From Anastrepha obliqua (lineage: Eukaryota; Arthropoda; Insecta; Diptera; Tephritidae), in contig NC_072892.1 in assembly GCF_027943255.1 (NCBI RefSeq), positions 21,041,792-21,105,791 on the forward strand: a DNA stretch of 64,000 nt, given 5' to 3'. This document shows positions 11,771 through 23,640 of this stretch, piece by piece (within the stretch, counting starts at the first letter, position 1; every line of letters starts with the position of its first letter). The position numbers and the translations under genes are program-made. The notes beneath the pieces are model-generated. The model saw only the letters and a program-made list of their open reading frames with translations. It had not been told where the DNA came from and made no database searches.

Positions 11771-12734
11771 TTTATTCTATCGATTATAAGTACAATATAT
11801 AGTATTTGAATACCGTTATAATAAAATATAACTCGGAATACTCGTATATGATTATAAATTTTAACTTTTGCAAAAACTTTGAATTGTAGGTACATTTTAT
11901 ATTCTAATTTTTCCTACCAATATTGAAGTGAAATATTTTATTTGTATTTTATTTTGTTTTTGTTATTTAGCAGCACTTAATATGCATAGTTAGTTTAGTT
12001 GCCAGCAGTCAGTAAATTGATAGTTAAATTACCAGGCACGCGCGATCAGTAATATTTAATTTATTTGATTTTAGCCTCGTGCCTCACACCCTACACCCCA
12101 GCACACGTTGCACAGCCAACGCCTTGTATGCAGCAGTTTTGCAACAACGAATAATTAAGCAATATTCAAGCGGCCAGCGGACCAGTCTGCCCGCACGGCA
12201 GCGGTTTGTTGTTTATTATTTGCTTACAACTATTAAGAGTGGCTGAAATATAGGAGAGCGCATTGTGTTAGTGCTGCTATTTTGTCTAATAGCGTTTCCC
12301 CTGTGTATGTTATTAAAAGGAATGGGGTTTCGGGCAGGCAGATTTCAAAACTATAAATGCATACGTACGCACATATATTGCATGGAGTTAAGTGTATGTA
12401 TGTGAATATGTGTTTGCTGGTGAAATTAATATCAAAGCAGTTTGGGCGGGTCTTTTGTGCCGGTCGGTCGGTTGGAACTGGCGACAGTATGTCATCGCGG
12501 CAATTTGATGCGTTGTTCGTGATGTTTTTGTTATTTGTGGCAGCTCAAGCATTGTAGCAAATTTTTTCAACAATTTTTTCCTACAATCTTATTTCTAAGA
12601 AACGTACTGCGACAACGCCGTAAAAAAGTTAAAGCGAATGAGTAAACACGGTGTGATATTAATTAGCAGTTGCACATCAAATGCATATACATACATATAC
12701 ATATATATAATATAGTGTGTACATACGCTTGTGG
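11771..12734. other. Unassigned non-coding stretch
   Basis: AT-rich sequence with CATACGTACGCACATA-like microsatellite pieces. No gene or element recognised. Confidence 0.5.
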
Positions 12735-13020
12735 TTACATAATTAAGTCCTTCATCTTTTTACAATATTCGCAATATTTTTCATGCTTTTTTTTTCTCTA
12801 ATTAAAATAATAGGTCTCTGGATAACAAAAATCTTATAAATCAAAACTTTAAACTTTGTAAAAAATTCACAAAATTTTAACAAATTTCAAAATCGTGTCA
12901 TCAAATTTTTCAACTTTTTTCAACAGAATCTATAGAAAACTTCTGGGTATGCAGTTTTATATCCTTTTCAATTTTAGTAATATATAATAAAGTGAAAGTT
13001 TGAAAGCACTCACAAATCGG
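12735..13020 (+). repeat. Dispersed AT-rich repeat, second copy
   Basis: Similar to 640-1130 without the MITE: CTTCATCTTTTTACAATATT, TTTGTAAAAAATTCACAAAA, GAAAACTTCTGGGTATGCAG. Non-coding, family unknown. Confidence 0.55.
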
Positions 13021-13050
13021 ATTGCATTTTCATATATTTCATATAAAGTA

Positions 13051-13332
13051 AAGGGTTTTCAAAAACAGGTGTTATTTAGATTAGGTTAGAGATGATTAAC
13101 GATTTTTTATGGACGGAGTTGGATGTTATTGATCTGGACAACGTTTATTTTCAACAAGACGGCGCTAAGTGCCACACAAGCAACGAAACCATTGATCTTT
13201 TCTAAAAATTCTGACGGAAAAGTGCAAAGATATGATGAAATTTTGAAAAATTTTGTACAAAGTTTGAATAAAGCCGACCAGTCACATTTTTTGAGAGAAG
13301 TGGTTGGTTGAAAGATCAACCCATTCCAAATG
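13051..13332 (+). mobile_element. DD41D-type transposon relic with AAGGGTTTTC end
   Basis: The left end AAGGGTTTTCAAAAACAGGT follows TA at 13049-13050. The ITR is joined after about 45 bases to a transposase piece reading MINDFLWTELDVIDLDN, VYFQQDGAKCHTSNETIDL, so everything upstream of the second catalytic Asp is deleted. The right end is missing and is replaced by the SINE-like repeat at 13334. The same ITR-to-MINDF junction occurs, on the other strand, in the element at 15255-15686. Confidence 0.75.
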
Positions 13333-13333
13333 A

Positions 13334-13462
13334 GTGGTTGTTGTTGTAACAGCATAAACATTCCTCATAAATGTTTGGCAAATGTTCATGGGGACATTCC
13401 TTTGATGGGTATTAATAAATTAATTCCGGTAACGTAGAGCAGACTGTCGTGAGAACAATTGG
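13334..13462 (-). repeat. Short CAA-tailed SINE-like repeat, decayed copy
   Basis: It starts GTTGTTGTTGTAACAGCATA on the + strand and ends near CCGGTAACGTAGAGCAGACT, GTCGTGAGAAC. It is the same family as 2249-2392, in the same orientation, and abuts the truncated DD41D relic. Confidence 0.65.
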
Positions 13463-13684
13463 CAATTTGGTGTCGCTTTTGATGCGTGGTCTTGAGTTGA
13501 ACTATGATCTTTTTGTTTGAAACATCATGTTTGAGGTTTTTTTTTTGTTTTCTTAACCACTGGAGATGTTTTACGAAAACATGGAACTTGATAATATTTT
13601 TTCACCACAACGCCATAATAGAGGTTTAACTATCTTGCTGATTACATACAATACTTGAAGCCTCGATGTCGGTAGTGAATAATT

Positions 13685-14065
13685 CCTAGACGGTACGCTT
13701 TTTTATGTCATCTTTGGCATTTGTCAAGTAGACAGATGCACAATTCTACACGATAGCACAACGCATTAAAATTATTATGAAAATGAGCGATTTTTAAGTA
13801 CAACAAATAGCGAAATTCGAGAATTTTTTTCGTGGAAATAATAGTCCGAGTGAGTTGGAAATTTGAAGGTTGGTGGAAAAATTGCAAGTAGCTGCTTCTG
13901 TCGAGGATAGAAAAAGGATTGGTAGACCAAAAACTGGACGTTCTGTGGATGAGAATATTGCTGTTGTAGCGTAAACTGTTGCTGAATAACCTTCAACATC
14001 GATATTTCGACGTTCTTAACAACTGGGCACTCATGAATCGACGGATTTTACCTGTAGACGTGCTC
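13685..14065 (+). pseudogene. N-terminal DNA-binding fragment of a DD41D-type transposase
   Basis: Frame pieces read RGNNSPSELEI, RLVEKLQVAASVEDRKRIGR, PKTGRSVDENIAVVA and, after stops, PSTSIFRRS and QLGTHES. This is the helix-turn-helix (DUF4817-like) and linker region of rosa-like transposases. Several in-frame stops make it dead. The 5' flank (13685-13790, with GGCATTTGTCAAGTAGACAG) is matched in reverse at 53700-53775. Confidence 0.65.
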
Positions 14066-15252
14066 ATGGTGGACCTTTAAATGTCATTTTCCGCATAAAA
14101 TTGTTACGATATAATAGTGAAACGTGAAAGAATTTATAAATGTTTTATTTTAAAACAACAACTAGGCGCGTCTTCTGAAAGATCCTTCCTTAGAAGAAAA
14201 AGTAACTTTATTTTTATTTAGAGAAGAAGGGATAACTTTGCGTCTGTTTTCTCGAAATTTTGGTTATGTAGGATTGGATGTTCTAGTAGCACACGCGTAA
14301 TATGTAAAGGTTATAAAAATTCCCTTTAAAGAAGTGTAATACTGCAAAAAGTTGGAGAGGCCGTTTAGCTGATATTGCATTAAATATTTTTATATTATTG
14401 TATATAGTACTCACAGAACTACTTCATCTAAAACTAGGCTTACCGATGATAAAAGCGTTTTAAAATACCTGAAAAGAAATAAGATATCTATTTTTAAATG
14501 ATGTTTTTAACTTTCAGAAGATAAAGATAAGAAAATAAAGCATTAACAAAAATGTTGATATTTTATGTGGTTGTGGTGAGATTAAGACATAAAAAGTTGT
14601 CAACAGTTATGCAATCGCATATGCAGTTCAAAAATATCAAAAGAATAACATAAAAAGAACAAAGACGCATAAAAACAACAAATGAATCACTGCAAGATTT
14701 TAAAAATAGCCCAAAAATAAATGTAGCACAGCAACGTGACAACTCTGGCAGCCGTCCACAAAAATAACAACAAGCTGCAATAACAACAACACAATCCAAA
14801 TGCCGAAGAAGAATGGAAATAGCAAAAGTAAGCAACTCAGGAACTAAAAAAAAAGTACTGAACCACTGACGTCACTAAAAATACCCACGACTCCCAGCAG
14901 CTACAGCGCCAGTGTATAAGGAATCCACCAATGCACAACAACAATAAAAGAGGTTAAAGCAAAAACAAAAAAAAAAGGAAACCACCACAGGAATCATAAA
15001 AAGAGAACGGGAGCACGCAGGCACGTTCGTTGTGGGAGCTGTACAAAAGCAATACACACGCGCAGTATATTTATATATATGTACATCTGTGTTCATAACG
15101 ACAGCAGCGCTGCATATTGCAAACTTTTGACTCTTTATTGATCTATTATGATTTTTTATATAAAAATATAATTCATAAAAAACAAAAAAAAAACAACATA
15201 TACATAAAACTAACTTAATAAAAAATCTCATCAAATAGGGTACGCAGTTTTG
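14066..15252. other. Unassigned non-coding stretch
   Basis: AT-rich; open frames at 14563-14835 and 14875-15234 (minus) are low complexity and have no family features. Confidence 0.45.
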
Positions 15253-15254
15253 TA

Positions 15255-15686
15255 AAGGGTTTTCTAATAAGTGGGGTTATTTTGATATTCAAAGAAAAAT
15301 GTTTTTCTTCAATATAAATGATCGGATGTTTATTTCATTATTAAGAGGAAAGTATGCCGTTAATAGTGGAAAATAACATCAGGCAAATGACCACCACGAC
15401 CACGCTGACAGGAGAATATCCTTTTCTTTCACGTGGCCCCAAAGAAAAAAGTCTCAAGGTGTTAAATTACAAGATCTCGGTAGCCAATTGTGATCACCTT
15501 TTCGAGCGAAAACACAGTCCGGAAATTTTCCCGTAAAAGATCAATGGTTTCGTTGCTTGTGTGGCACGTAGCGACGTCTTGTTGAAAATAATCGTTGTCA
15601 AGATCAATAACATCCAATTCCGGCCATTAAAAATCGTTAATCATCTCTCGGTAGCGATAGATAACATCTGTTATTGGAAAACCCTT
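15255..15686 (-). mobile_element. DD41D-type deletion derivative with AAGGGTTTTC ends (432 bp)
   Basis: Ends are AAGGGTTTTCTAATAAGTGG (left) and the inverse AAGGGTTTTCCAATAACAG (right), each next to TA (15253-15254 and 15687-15688). Minus-strand coding remnants begin MINDF, then ELDVIDLDNDYFQQD and ATCHTSNETIDLLREN, then a frame with LTGE-like decay to the end. Nothing of the helix-turn-helix or first catalytic Asp remains. It is non-autonomous and shares its 5' deletion junction with 13051-13332. Confidence 0.8.
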
Positions 15687-15688
15687 TA

Positions 15689-16662
15689 GTTCACAGTTCA
15701 ACCCTCCGCAGGGCACTCGGCTGGCTTTTTCGACTTTGGGCATAAATTTAACATATTTCTATTATAACAAAAGACTTGAGCTTCCCCGTAGCGTTCTAAA
15801 ATTTTATTTTCTACCGATTTATTGATATAACCCTTTCAAAACGTTGACGCCGTTATGCATTTTCTCCCATATAACGAAAGCTCGAAATTTGTGTATGTAT
15901 ATCGAGAAGTTGCACAAAACCGCCAATAAAAAAAAAAATTGTCAAAAATCAACTTGATTTCTGAGCCATTTCAAACTGGGACTTTATTATAGCAAAATTC
16001 CATGGACCATGAAATTGCATACTCAAAGTTTTCTCTAAAAATTCTGATAAAACAATTTGAAACTTTTATGAAATTTGTTCGAATTTTTTTACAAAGTTTG
16101 AAACTTTAAGTTATAAGTTTTACTTTTTAGTGTAAACCATATTTTTATAAAAACAATAATTAAATAGAAAATAAATAGTCAAAACTTGCACGTCGCGCTG
16201 CTGCTATTGTGAACACAGGTGTACGTGTATTTGCTACCATAACAAGAGAGCAAAAAATGGGAATAGCCGCAAGCGTTGATCACCTTACATACACACATAC
16301 ACACATTCATACGTACGTACGTACAATTGGATAGTCGTAAGACAAGTTAAAATATGGCAACGAATAGTGTAAAAATCAAGCAAAAAATGTAGCAAAGGAA
16401 TTCGTAATGGAATTCAAAATGGAGCACGTAAACAAAAAATGCTCAATGCCGGGTGATTGGAGTATCATTTGAAAAGTATTGAATGCAGAAATACCATAAT
16501 ACAAAAATCATACAAGCGAGTAGTGAACCCTCTCTGTTTTGGAAACTGTTTTTATTTTAAAAATATTATAAAATAAGTTTAAGAAGAAGCTTATCGAAAG
16601 AGCTTGCAGGGGTGCTTTAATCAAAAATATGTACATACATATATACAGCCTCGATCAACTAA
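15689..16662. other. Mostly unassigned; contains one copy of a dispersed repeat
   Basis: Apart from 15955-16140 nothing was recognised. CATACACACATACACACATT with CGTACGTACGTAC at about 16290-16324 is a microsatellite. Confidence 0.45.
15955..16140 (-). repeat. Dispersed AT-rich repeat, third copy (reverse)
   Basis: The reverse complement matches 12850-12965: AAACTTTGTAAAAAAATTCG, then TCAGAATTTTTAGAGAAAAC, then TTTGAGTATGCAATTTCATG. Non-coding, family unknown. Confidence 0.5.
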
Positions 16663-17398
16663 TTAAGGGGGGGGTAGGGTCACAAAATCGAAATTTTTTT
16701 TCTTCACTCATCTTATAGTAAATCATTTCAAGAATGTTGTGTCAAAATTTTAAGTGGATCGGAGCAGAACTCTCAAAGTTATAGCCTTTGTAGGCACTCT
16801 ACCTCGAATGCGGAGCATCGATAATTTCTCAGAGTCATTTTTTCAAACGCGTTTTTCCCGAAACGACTTCTTAAAAGTCGGTGCCAATCACAACTCCGAA
16901 ACTATTCAACCGATTCTTTTCAAATTTGGCACACGTTTTCTAAATCAAAAATACCTCCCCCCTACACTGTTTTTTTTTATTTTTTGTTTTTTAAGGTTGT
17001 TTTTCACTTACAAATATGGCGAAATTTTTCGCCAAAAATGCTCGTTTTACGTTTTTTTGCCACCAAAACTACAAAAATGAAAAAAAAAAAATTGTATTAA
17101 TGTAGGGGGGAGCATTACGTCATACTTTAACTGAAAAATTCGACTTTTTTAGTTTCAGATGATTCTACGACGAATGCCGATTGGCACCGCAGAGCACCTC
17201 TCGAAAAACATATCTCCAAAAAAACTCTGTCATGGGCTTATTTGTCAATATTTTATTATTAATATTTTTTAAAAACTTATTGAAAAGATGTACAATAACA
17301 TGTAACTGATTTTATTAAAGTATCTTAAGCCATATTTCTGTAAAAAATTCACAAAAAAAGTGTTTTTTTTTTAGCGCTAAACCCTACCTCCCCCTTAA
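16663..17398. mobile_element. TTAA-flanked non-autonomous element, copy 2 (736 bp)
   Basis: TTAA lies at 16663-16666 and 17395-17398. The ends read GGGGGGGGTAGGGT and the inverse of GGGGGAGGTAGGGT. Inside are TTTCAAACGCGTTTTTCCCGAAACGACTT (about 16843-16871, written here as one stretch of under thirty bases split between TTTCAAACGCG and TTTTTCCCGAAACGACTT), a CTCCGAAACTATTCAACCGA module at about 16898, and TTTAGTTTCAGATGA at about 17149. These modules and the total length match the elements at 4124 and 20314, but the terminal 20 bases differ. No coding frame is credible. Confidence 0.85.
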
Positions 17399-17437
17399 CA
17401 ACACAGGTACCTATTATCAGCGTGATTTTAATAACTA

Positions 17438-18264
17438 AAGGGTGATTTTTTAAGAGCTATAGGAAAGTTAAAAAAAAACACACGTAAAATTCAGAAAAAT
17501 GCATGAAATTTTTATTTAAATCGATAGTACAGTCCATATATAATATTTTAATGTTTGAAGATTATTTCATGCAAATATTGACCGCGACTGCGCTTCAAAT
17601 GCTTCATCCGCTTAGTCCAATTTTGACATACTCTTTCCAATGTTTCGGCCGGTATCTCACATACATATAAATGCTTTAATGTTGTCTTCCAATGCGTTAA
17701 TTGAAGCAAACAATAATCTAAAGGCGTTATATCGCACGATGTTGGTGGCCAATTGACAGGTCCCGAACGTAAAATAAAATGTTCACCGAACTCGCCTCTC
17801 AACAAGTCCATTGTTACGCGTGTTGTGTGGCATGTGGCACCGCCTTGCTGAAACCACATGTCATGCAAGTCAAGTTCTTGCATTTTGGGCAAAAAAAGTT
17901 GGATATCATTTCACGGTAGCGCTCACCATTCACAGTTACGTTACGATTGGCAGCATCTTTGAAGAAGTACGGTCCAATGATACTTCCAGCCCATAAACCG
18001 CACCAAATTCTGCTTATTTACGTACCCATTGATCCAAAAATGAGCTTCGTCGCTGAACACAATTTTTCGACTTTAAACTTTCTTAACAGAACACGCATTT
18101 TTATTATAAAATTCAATGATTTGCAAGCGTTGTTCGTTTATAAGACGATTCATGGTTAAATTATAGACCAAACTGAAGACGTTTGACAGTGAAACAAAAC
18201 ACGAAACGTGCGTCAGCTGTTTAAACCAACTGTTTAAAAAGATAATAGCTAAAAAATAACCCTT
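17438..18264 (-). mobile_element. DD41D (rosa-like) element with internal deletion (827 bp)
   Basis: Ends AAGGGTGATTTTTTAAGAGC and the inverse AAGGGTTATTTTTTAGCTAT lie next to TA on both sides. On the minus strand the transposase starts MNRLINEQRLQIIEFYNKNA and, after about ten codons with a stop, jumps to IVFSDEAHFWINGYVNKQN; roughly 100 residues of the DNA-binding and linker region are gone. After a frame break it continues LDLHDMWFQQGGATCHT (second Asp changed to Gly), then WPPTSCDITPLDYC and the C terminus KRSRGQYLHEIIFKH. The spacing from second to third Asp position is 41 residues. Dead. Confidence 0.85.
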
Positions 18265-19079
18265 TATAAATTTACACTTAGTTGATAAACATATTTCAAT
18301 ATTGTTCTACAATATTTTTCCAGTGATGAAAAGGATGCTAGTTAATAAAGTTTAGATTTTTTATAAAAAAATTGTTTTTGTTCTTCTTGAAACAAATTTT
18401 TATGTGAATCTATTTTTTTAATTCTAAACTATGAGGCATCGTCTCAACCAATTTTTTGCGACCGTTCTTTAGAATAACTTTCTACTTCATTTGAGTCTTC
18501 GTGATTGAACTGCGAAATAAGCGACTTCGTGCATGCGCACTTGATATGGTCCAAATTAGGACTGCAATAAGGGCCAGTTTAGTAATGCCAGTGTGATTTC
18601 TTTTCATTTACAGTGTGTGCAAACTATTGTCCTATTGAAAGGGCCTTATAAAGCATTATTTGAATGTATTGGCGACCCTTAGTTTATGTAATTGATCACA
18701 ACATATCCGCAAAGATCAGAATGGTGCCATAACCATACTTCATGATAGGAGGGATATATTTTGGATCCTACGCCATAGTATTTTCCAAACAAAAGATTAG
18801 TAATGATACTTTAGTATTTAGTAGTTGTAATTTAGTAATCAAGCACCTTCCAACAGCTTCCATAGTTGGTGAATCAATGTCTTTCGGGGTTCTGGGGTTT
18901 CATTCGGGTTTAGTTTTTGATGATTTTGTATTTGGGGACAACTTGAGGGTAAAACGAATTACCTTTGAGAAAAATTTTTGTGTTTGAGTAAAATTTTATG
19001 AAAATTCACGAATTTTTTACACCTTATTATATATCTATAAAACCATTAAAAAAATTTCCATTAGCTGCAATAACCTCCT
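18265..19079. other. Decayed Tc1-like pieces
   Basis: CAGTGTGTGCAAACTATTGT at 18611, following TA, resembles a Tc1 terminus. The minus strand of 18720-18990 has a weak DPKYIPPIMKYGYGTILI stretch like the Tc1 segment before the second catalytic Asp. No frame survives. 18265-18610 shows nothing recognisable. Confidence 0.4.
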
Positions 19080-20085
19080 CTATTCGGGTCCGGAAACGAT
19101 TGCATGCCCAAACAAATGCTCCTTATTTATATTGGCTATAACGGTATTAATTACAGCCTTCAAAGAAGAAAAGGTGTTATGAGGATGCGTATTGGTTTCA
19201 CGTTCAATTGCGCCCCGTACACAATAATCCAGGGGATTATGGTCGAATGAGTTAGGCGGCCATAAGTTCGGTGTTATGTGGTCATGCAAATTTTCAGCCA
19301 TCCAATCTTGTGTCGTCATCGCTTTGTATGAAGGAGTATAGTTTTGCTGAAAGGCGTATGCGCTGTCACAGTGTACACTATCAATCCAGGGTTTAACTAC
19401 TGCCTCTAAAACCTCGATATATGCGGCAAAATTCACTTGAAATCATTGAGTAAATAATTGTGGTGGCATGACAAGTCCTTTGTTGCTCACAACATCTAAA
19501 GCCATAGCAGTGACTGAAAACTTCGTGTGCATAGCAATAGAAACCTCTTGAAGATTGGAACAAAGCCAACTGTCATTCTGTGGTTGGTCTTCTGGTCTTG
19601 CTCATACTTCTTTCGTGAGAAAACAAAAAAAAAACGATCGCATCTCAGACGTTTTGTATTATTTAATTCCGATTAGGAGTTTTGATCAAACAACTCGCTG
19701 TTCTCGTGTTTGCTCTGAGATGTATACCCGAGCTCTTCATGGACAACTCCCGCGCAAAGGCCCTCATTGATTTTGAAGGGTCCTCTTCATGGACAACTAA
19801 ACGGATAAAACCCTCAGAAACATTAAGCTCCCTCGGCTTGATGCTAAAGGGTCCTCGTCAATTATCGCTTGCAATTGTTGAATAAATTTTGCTGATCGGA
19901 CAATGTCAAAACGTTCCTCGTGTTTTTTGCGTTACGCAACAGATCCTGCATCGTCCCCTGATGCTTCCAATTCACGGTGAACCTTATGAACAAATGAACG
20001 GGTACGCTTAAGAAAATTACAGATTTCTAAAACGGTGTGATTTGCACCTAAAGCGCCGATAACTCCATGCCTCTTCATTTCATGA
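19080..20085 (-). pseudogene. DD37D-type mariner relative, dead transposase
   Basis: The minus strand starts MKRHGVIGALGANHTVLEIC, NFLKRTRSFVHKVHRELEAS, a helix-turn-helix. A stop and shifted frames follow, with a local duplication around TCTTCATGGACAACT (19736-19797). The catalytic part reads YAFQQNYTPSYKA (second Asp now Asn) and PNSFDHNPLDY (third Asp kept; 37 residues between). The C terminus is INTVIANINKEHL. The TTAA element at 20314-21047 lies upstream of the gene, and CCGCCACTG before TA at 21130 may be this element's outer end. Confidence 0.75.
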
Positions 20086-20313
20086 GTTAAATTGTAGTTC
20101 TTCAAGTCTTATCTGAAAAATAAGTTCTTCATGTCTTATCTGAAAAATGCAACAGCAAAAATAAACATAATGGTTTCGGGAAGTTATAGCCGCAAATATG
20201 AATGCCCTCAAGTCATATTTTTAAGAATTTTTTTGGCAATGCAGTGGCTTGAAATGCTTACACAATATTCGTAAAGTTTCATGTATTCATTAAAAAAATG
20301 CAAAAGAGAAAGT

Positions 20314-21047
20314 TTAAGGGGTTATACGCAGTTATGACTTTCAAAAAAATCGATTTTTTTATTACATTTTTGTAATGTACATATATTCAAAAGTATACGC
20401 ACGAAATTTGAAGTAGATCTAAGCAATACTTTCGGAGTTATACCTAAATATTTAGAGATGCCTCGGCACGCTTTAAGGTAGGTATTGAAACTTTAAACGT
20501 GTTTTTTTCAAAACGGCATTTTTTAAGTCGGTGTACACGATATTTCGAAAACGGCTTGTTTGATCGGTCAACCGTTTTAACTCAATCTTTAAAGATACAT
20601 TTTCTAGCAATTAATCGTTCCGTTTGTAAATCTGATACTTATTTTCCATTTTATAATCAATTTACGGCCAAATTTTAACGCAAAAATCGAAATCATTTCT
20701 TTTAAAAGCTGCCATTTTGTGAAAATTCACTATTTTGATTAGCCGAACGATTAATTACTAGATAATCTAATATATTAACAAAATTTGTTTGGTTTTTTGA
20801 TTTCAGATAATCCAATCCTGAGCTACGATGTACACCGTAAATCGTCTTTTTTTAAAGGAGGTTCCAGAAATCGCCTGCAGCGCGCTCTATAATCAACATT
20901 TTCATAAATAAAAAATTTTGTTACGTTCTTGAAGGATGCTTTTATAACCGCCAAAAATTTTCAAATTAAAATATTCTGAAGTTTCTTCAGGATAAATCCT
21001 TGACAACCCGTCTTTTATTTGCTTCATAACTGCGTATAACCCCTTAA
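20314..21047. mobile_element. TTAA-flanked non-autonomous element, copy 3 (734 bp)
   Basis: TTAA lies at 20314-20317 and 21044-21047. Ends are GGGGTTATACGCAGTTATGA and its inverse. Internal modules: GAAATTTGAAGTAGATCTAA then TTTCGGAGTTATACC (20402-20444), CTTTAAACGTGTTTTTTTCA then AAACGGCATTTTTTAAGTCG (20489-20529), and TTTGATTTCAGATAATCCAA at about 20799. The same order and nearly the same length are seen in 16663-17398. The truncated copy at 50440-50935 has the same type of right end. Confidence 0.85.
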
Positions 21048-22779
21048 ATACCTTAGCACCGTTACATTTTAAGTACTGTCACTTTTAGAAAGAATGCAAC
21101 TAACTTCCGGAATCCTTTGTCCGCCACTGTACACTGGATATATTACAAATTTGTATATTAAAAGCAAATATTATCTGAATAATTGTAAATCGTTTTTTAA
21201 AAAGTTGTCACATCACCATTAGGAACCATTACATGCCCTCTCTCCGCCACCAAGTCGTTAAGATGCCTCTGCTGCTGATGTTGTAACAACAAACCCACAC
21301 ATTGGCCAAGGCGGAGTCAACCAACCAGCCAGGCAAGACAGTCAAGCGGAGGCACGGACAAAAGTAAATATTTAAATTTTACGGCTGCCGTTCATGCAGC
21401 TAAAAATAGAATTCCCAATAATGAATAAATAAGAAAACGAAATGGAAAAGAAACGCAAAAATGCAAGTCGAGAAGCAGAAATGCATAGCAGAAATAGCTG
21501 AAAAGAGAATTAAAATGTTTCTCATACACGTATGTATGTTCATATGTACATATATACATACACACAAACAAATGAGAAGTAAACAAATGGTAAACTTAAA
21601 GAACGAAGGAAGGGAAAGTGGAGGCAGCAACCGGCGTAAACAAGAACTCGATGTTTCGCATAAAACTGGGTACGGCAAGTAGGCAGCCGGTAGAGTTGAT
21701 TGCGCTGCCACCTTAGGGGTGTGATTAGTGTTACTATGCAGCAAAAACAAAGCCCAGCCGGCAGTAAAAAGGTACATTGCAAACAAAACACACATAAAAT
21801 TGAGAGAAAGAGTTCAATATCCAACATGACCTGAAAAAAAGCCAAACAAACCGACAGACTGAGTGGACGGGTTTTCCGACAAATATTAGCAGAGGGTGCC
21901 CAAGCGGCAGTGGCAGTCACAGTGACAGAGGCGGAGGCAGTCGCGCGACACATTTTCGCGCCCCTAAAAGCTCGTCTAAGAACAGAACAGAACACGGCAG
22001 CCGTATTTAGCTGGGTCGCACCGGTTGCCGACTGTCGGTTGCTGTTAATGATGCACGCTTCGACGAACGGATGAGTGGATGGATGGACTGTACATAAGTA
22101 AACTGGCAGACAATTTGGCAGACATGCTAGCATATACATATGTATGTACATATATTCCGTTGGTGGGTTGGGTGAAAGGAAGGGTGAACGAAATAGTCAG
22201 CGGCATGAATGTTGGCTACAACATGCATACATACATATGTTTCAATTCATTGCATGCTTTAATGTGCGCAAAGGTGTCGATTGAGTTGCATTGATAGCCG
22301 ACTACTGTTGGTATTCGGTATGTTGTTGCTGTCATTATTTTCGCCGCTTAATCGTCTTCTGGCTGCCAACAAAATGTAACAGTTGCTGTATTTTTATTTT
22401 ACGAGGTGTTACATAAAGTTTGTGCGTTAAAATTAGTACATTTTTTTTTTATTTTTTGATAGGAATTGCATAGGGATCCAATTCGAAATTTCTCGAAACA
22501 GAGCATTTAGAAATATGATTTTCACTCTTAAAAAAAATTGCGCACTGCGATAGAAATACCACCGTTTTCTAGGGACACTGACCGACAACAGGCGCATAAA
22601 ATTACTTAAAGGAATCCAAATGATGTCGAAAATCAAGAAGCAGCTTGATAAGCGGTAACACTCCGCCCGTTACATTACCGGCACTAGTAAATATGATACT
22701 TGTGATTGGGTTGTTGAAAATATTTTATCTTAGGTATTAAAAAATTCCATGTAAAAATTTGACAAAAGTACATAGAGTA
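21048..22779. other. Unassigned non-coding stretch
   Basis: CATACATATGTA-type microsatellites at about 21535-21570 and 22130-22155. A 203-codon minus-strand frame (21540-22151) is low complexity and lacks family features. No gene or element was recognised. Confidence 0.45.
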
Positions 22780-23190
22780 GCTGTACATACAGGGCCGACA
22801 TGCTAAATAGCACACCTTCATACAACATTCTTGAGCGTAAAATCCTACGAAAAATATTTACTTTTGTTGGCGAAAACGGCATTTGAATCATGAGCTTTAA
22901 ATACCTCATAACCAACCGGATATTGTCACGAAAATAAAGCTTAACCATCTACGATGGACTTGTCACATTATAAGGCCAGTCAAAGCATACCCACCGAAGA
23001 AAATCCGACCGGGTGCGTACGGAAGAAATATAGGCAAAGGAAGACCAAAACTCCGATGGTAGGCTGACATAGATCGGGACGCTGAGCTATTTGGTATACG
23101 TTGTTGGAGAATTCAAGCGAAAGATATGTAAATCGAACTGGAGAAAAATGATACAGCAAGTCAAGACCCGGAACGGGTCAGGACAAAAAA
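22780..23190 (+). pseudogene. RTE-like LINE C-terminal fragment
   Basis: Broken frames give ILERKILRKIFTFVGENG, IKLNHLRWTCHIIRPVK, GRPKLRW and MIQQVKTRNG. This is the region downstream of reverse transcriptase in RTE-type LINEs (compare LRWLGHVVRM and GRGRPPLRW in the copy at 58191-58649). Many frameshifts; dead. Confidence 0.65.
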
Positions 23191-23199
23191 CATCTGCAA

Positions 23200-23640
23200 C
23201 AACTGGACCAGATAATATACAGACAAACCCTAAACGACATTCATCGGGAGACCCTTGCCACCTTCCTAAACTCTTGACCCCCAAATGCCGGGACCAAAGT
23301 CCAATCAGCACCTATAGCAGACTAAGAGCTTCGGTTTCCTGACGAGACCCGCATAACTTTGGCCCAATTGCGTTCTGGATATTGTAGCAGATTAAACACG
23401 TACTTATCCAGAATCGATCCCGACATACCCAATATATGTCCAGCATGTAAAGGCACACCGCACGTTGCTAACCATCTCTTCACATGCCCTATTAAACGTA
23501 CTTACCTAACACCCTCGCCTTCTCGACCCAACCTGTCGAAACAGCATGCTTTCTGGGTTTACCATTAGATGAGTTAGATGAATACGATCGGTGACTATAT
23601 CGCAGAAAGGGTTTAATAAGCTGCTACAACAACAACAACC
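23200..23640 (+). pseudogene. LINE 3' end with Cys/His motif and CTGCTACAACAA tail
   Basis: The frame from 23359 reads AQLRSGYCSRLNTYLSRIDP, CPACKGTPHVANHLFTCP, a CxxC-H-H/C terminal motif of LOA/Jockey-type LINEs, then stops after FWVYH. Non-coding sequence continues to GCTGCTACAACAACAACAAC. A second fragment of the same family ends at 52226. The reverse transcriptase is absent: a typical 5'-truncated insertion. Confidence 0.75.

Noticed and set aside
18611..21129. One Tc1-like element spanning both CAGTG-type ends (18611 and 21129)
   Set aside because: The two ends match only over the first few bases, and the contents mix a Tc1-like piece with a DD37D gene, so it is more likely two relics side by side.
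21540..22151. 203-codon minus-strand frame
   Set aside because: Low complexity and rich in Cys, Leu and Ser; it overlaps microsatellite sequence and has no homology I recognise or splice context.
22060..22300. CRISPR-like or satellite pattern of CATACATATGTA
   Set aside because: Ordinary dipteran microsatellite; no regular spacers.
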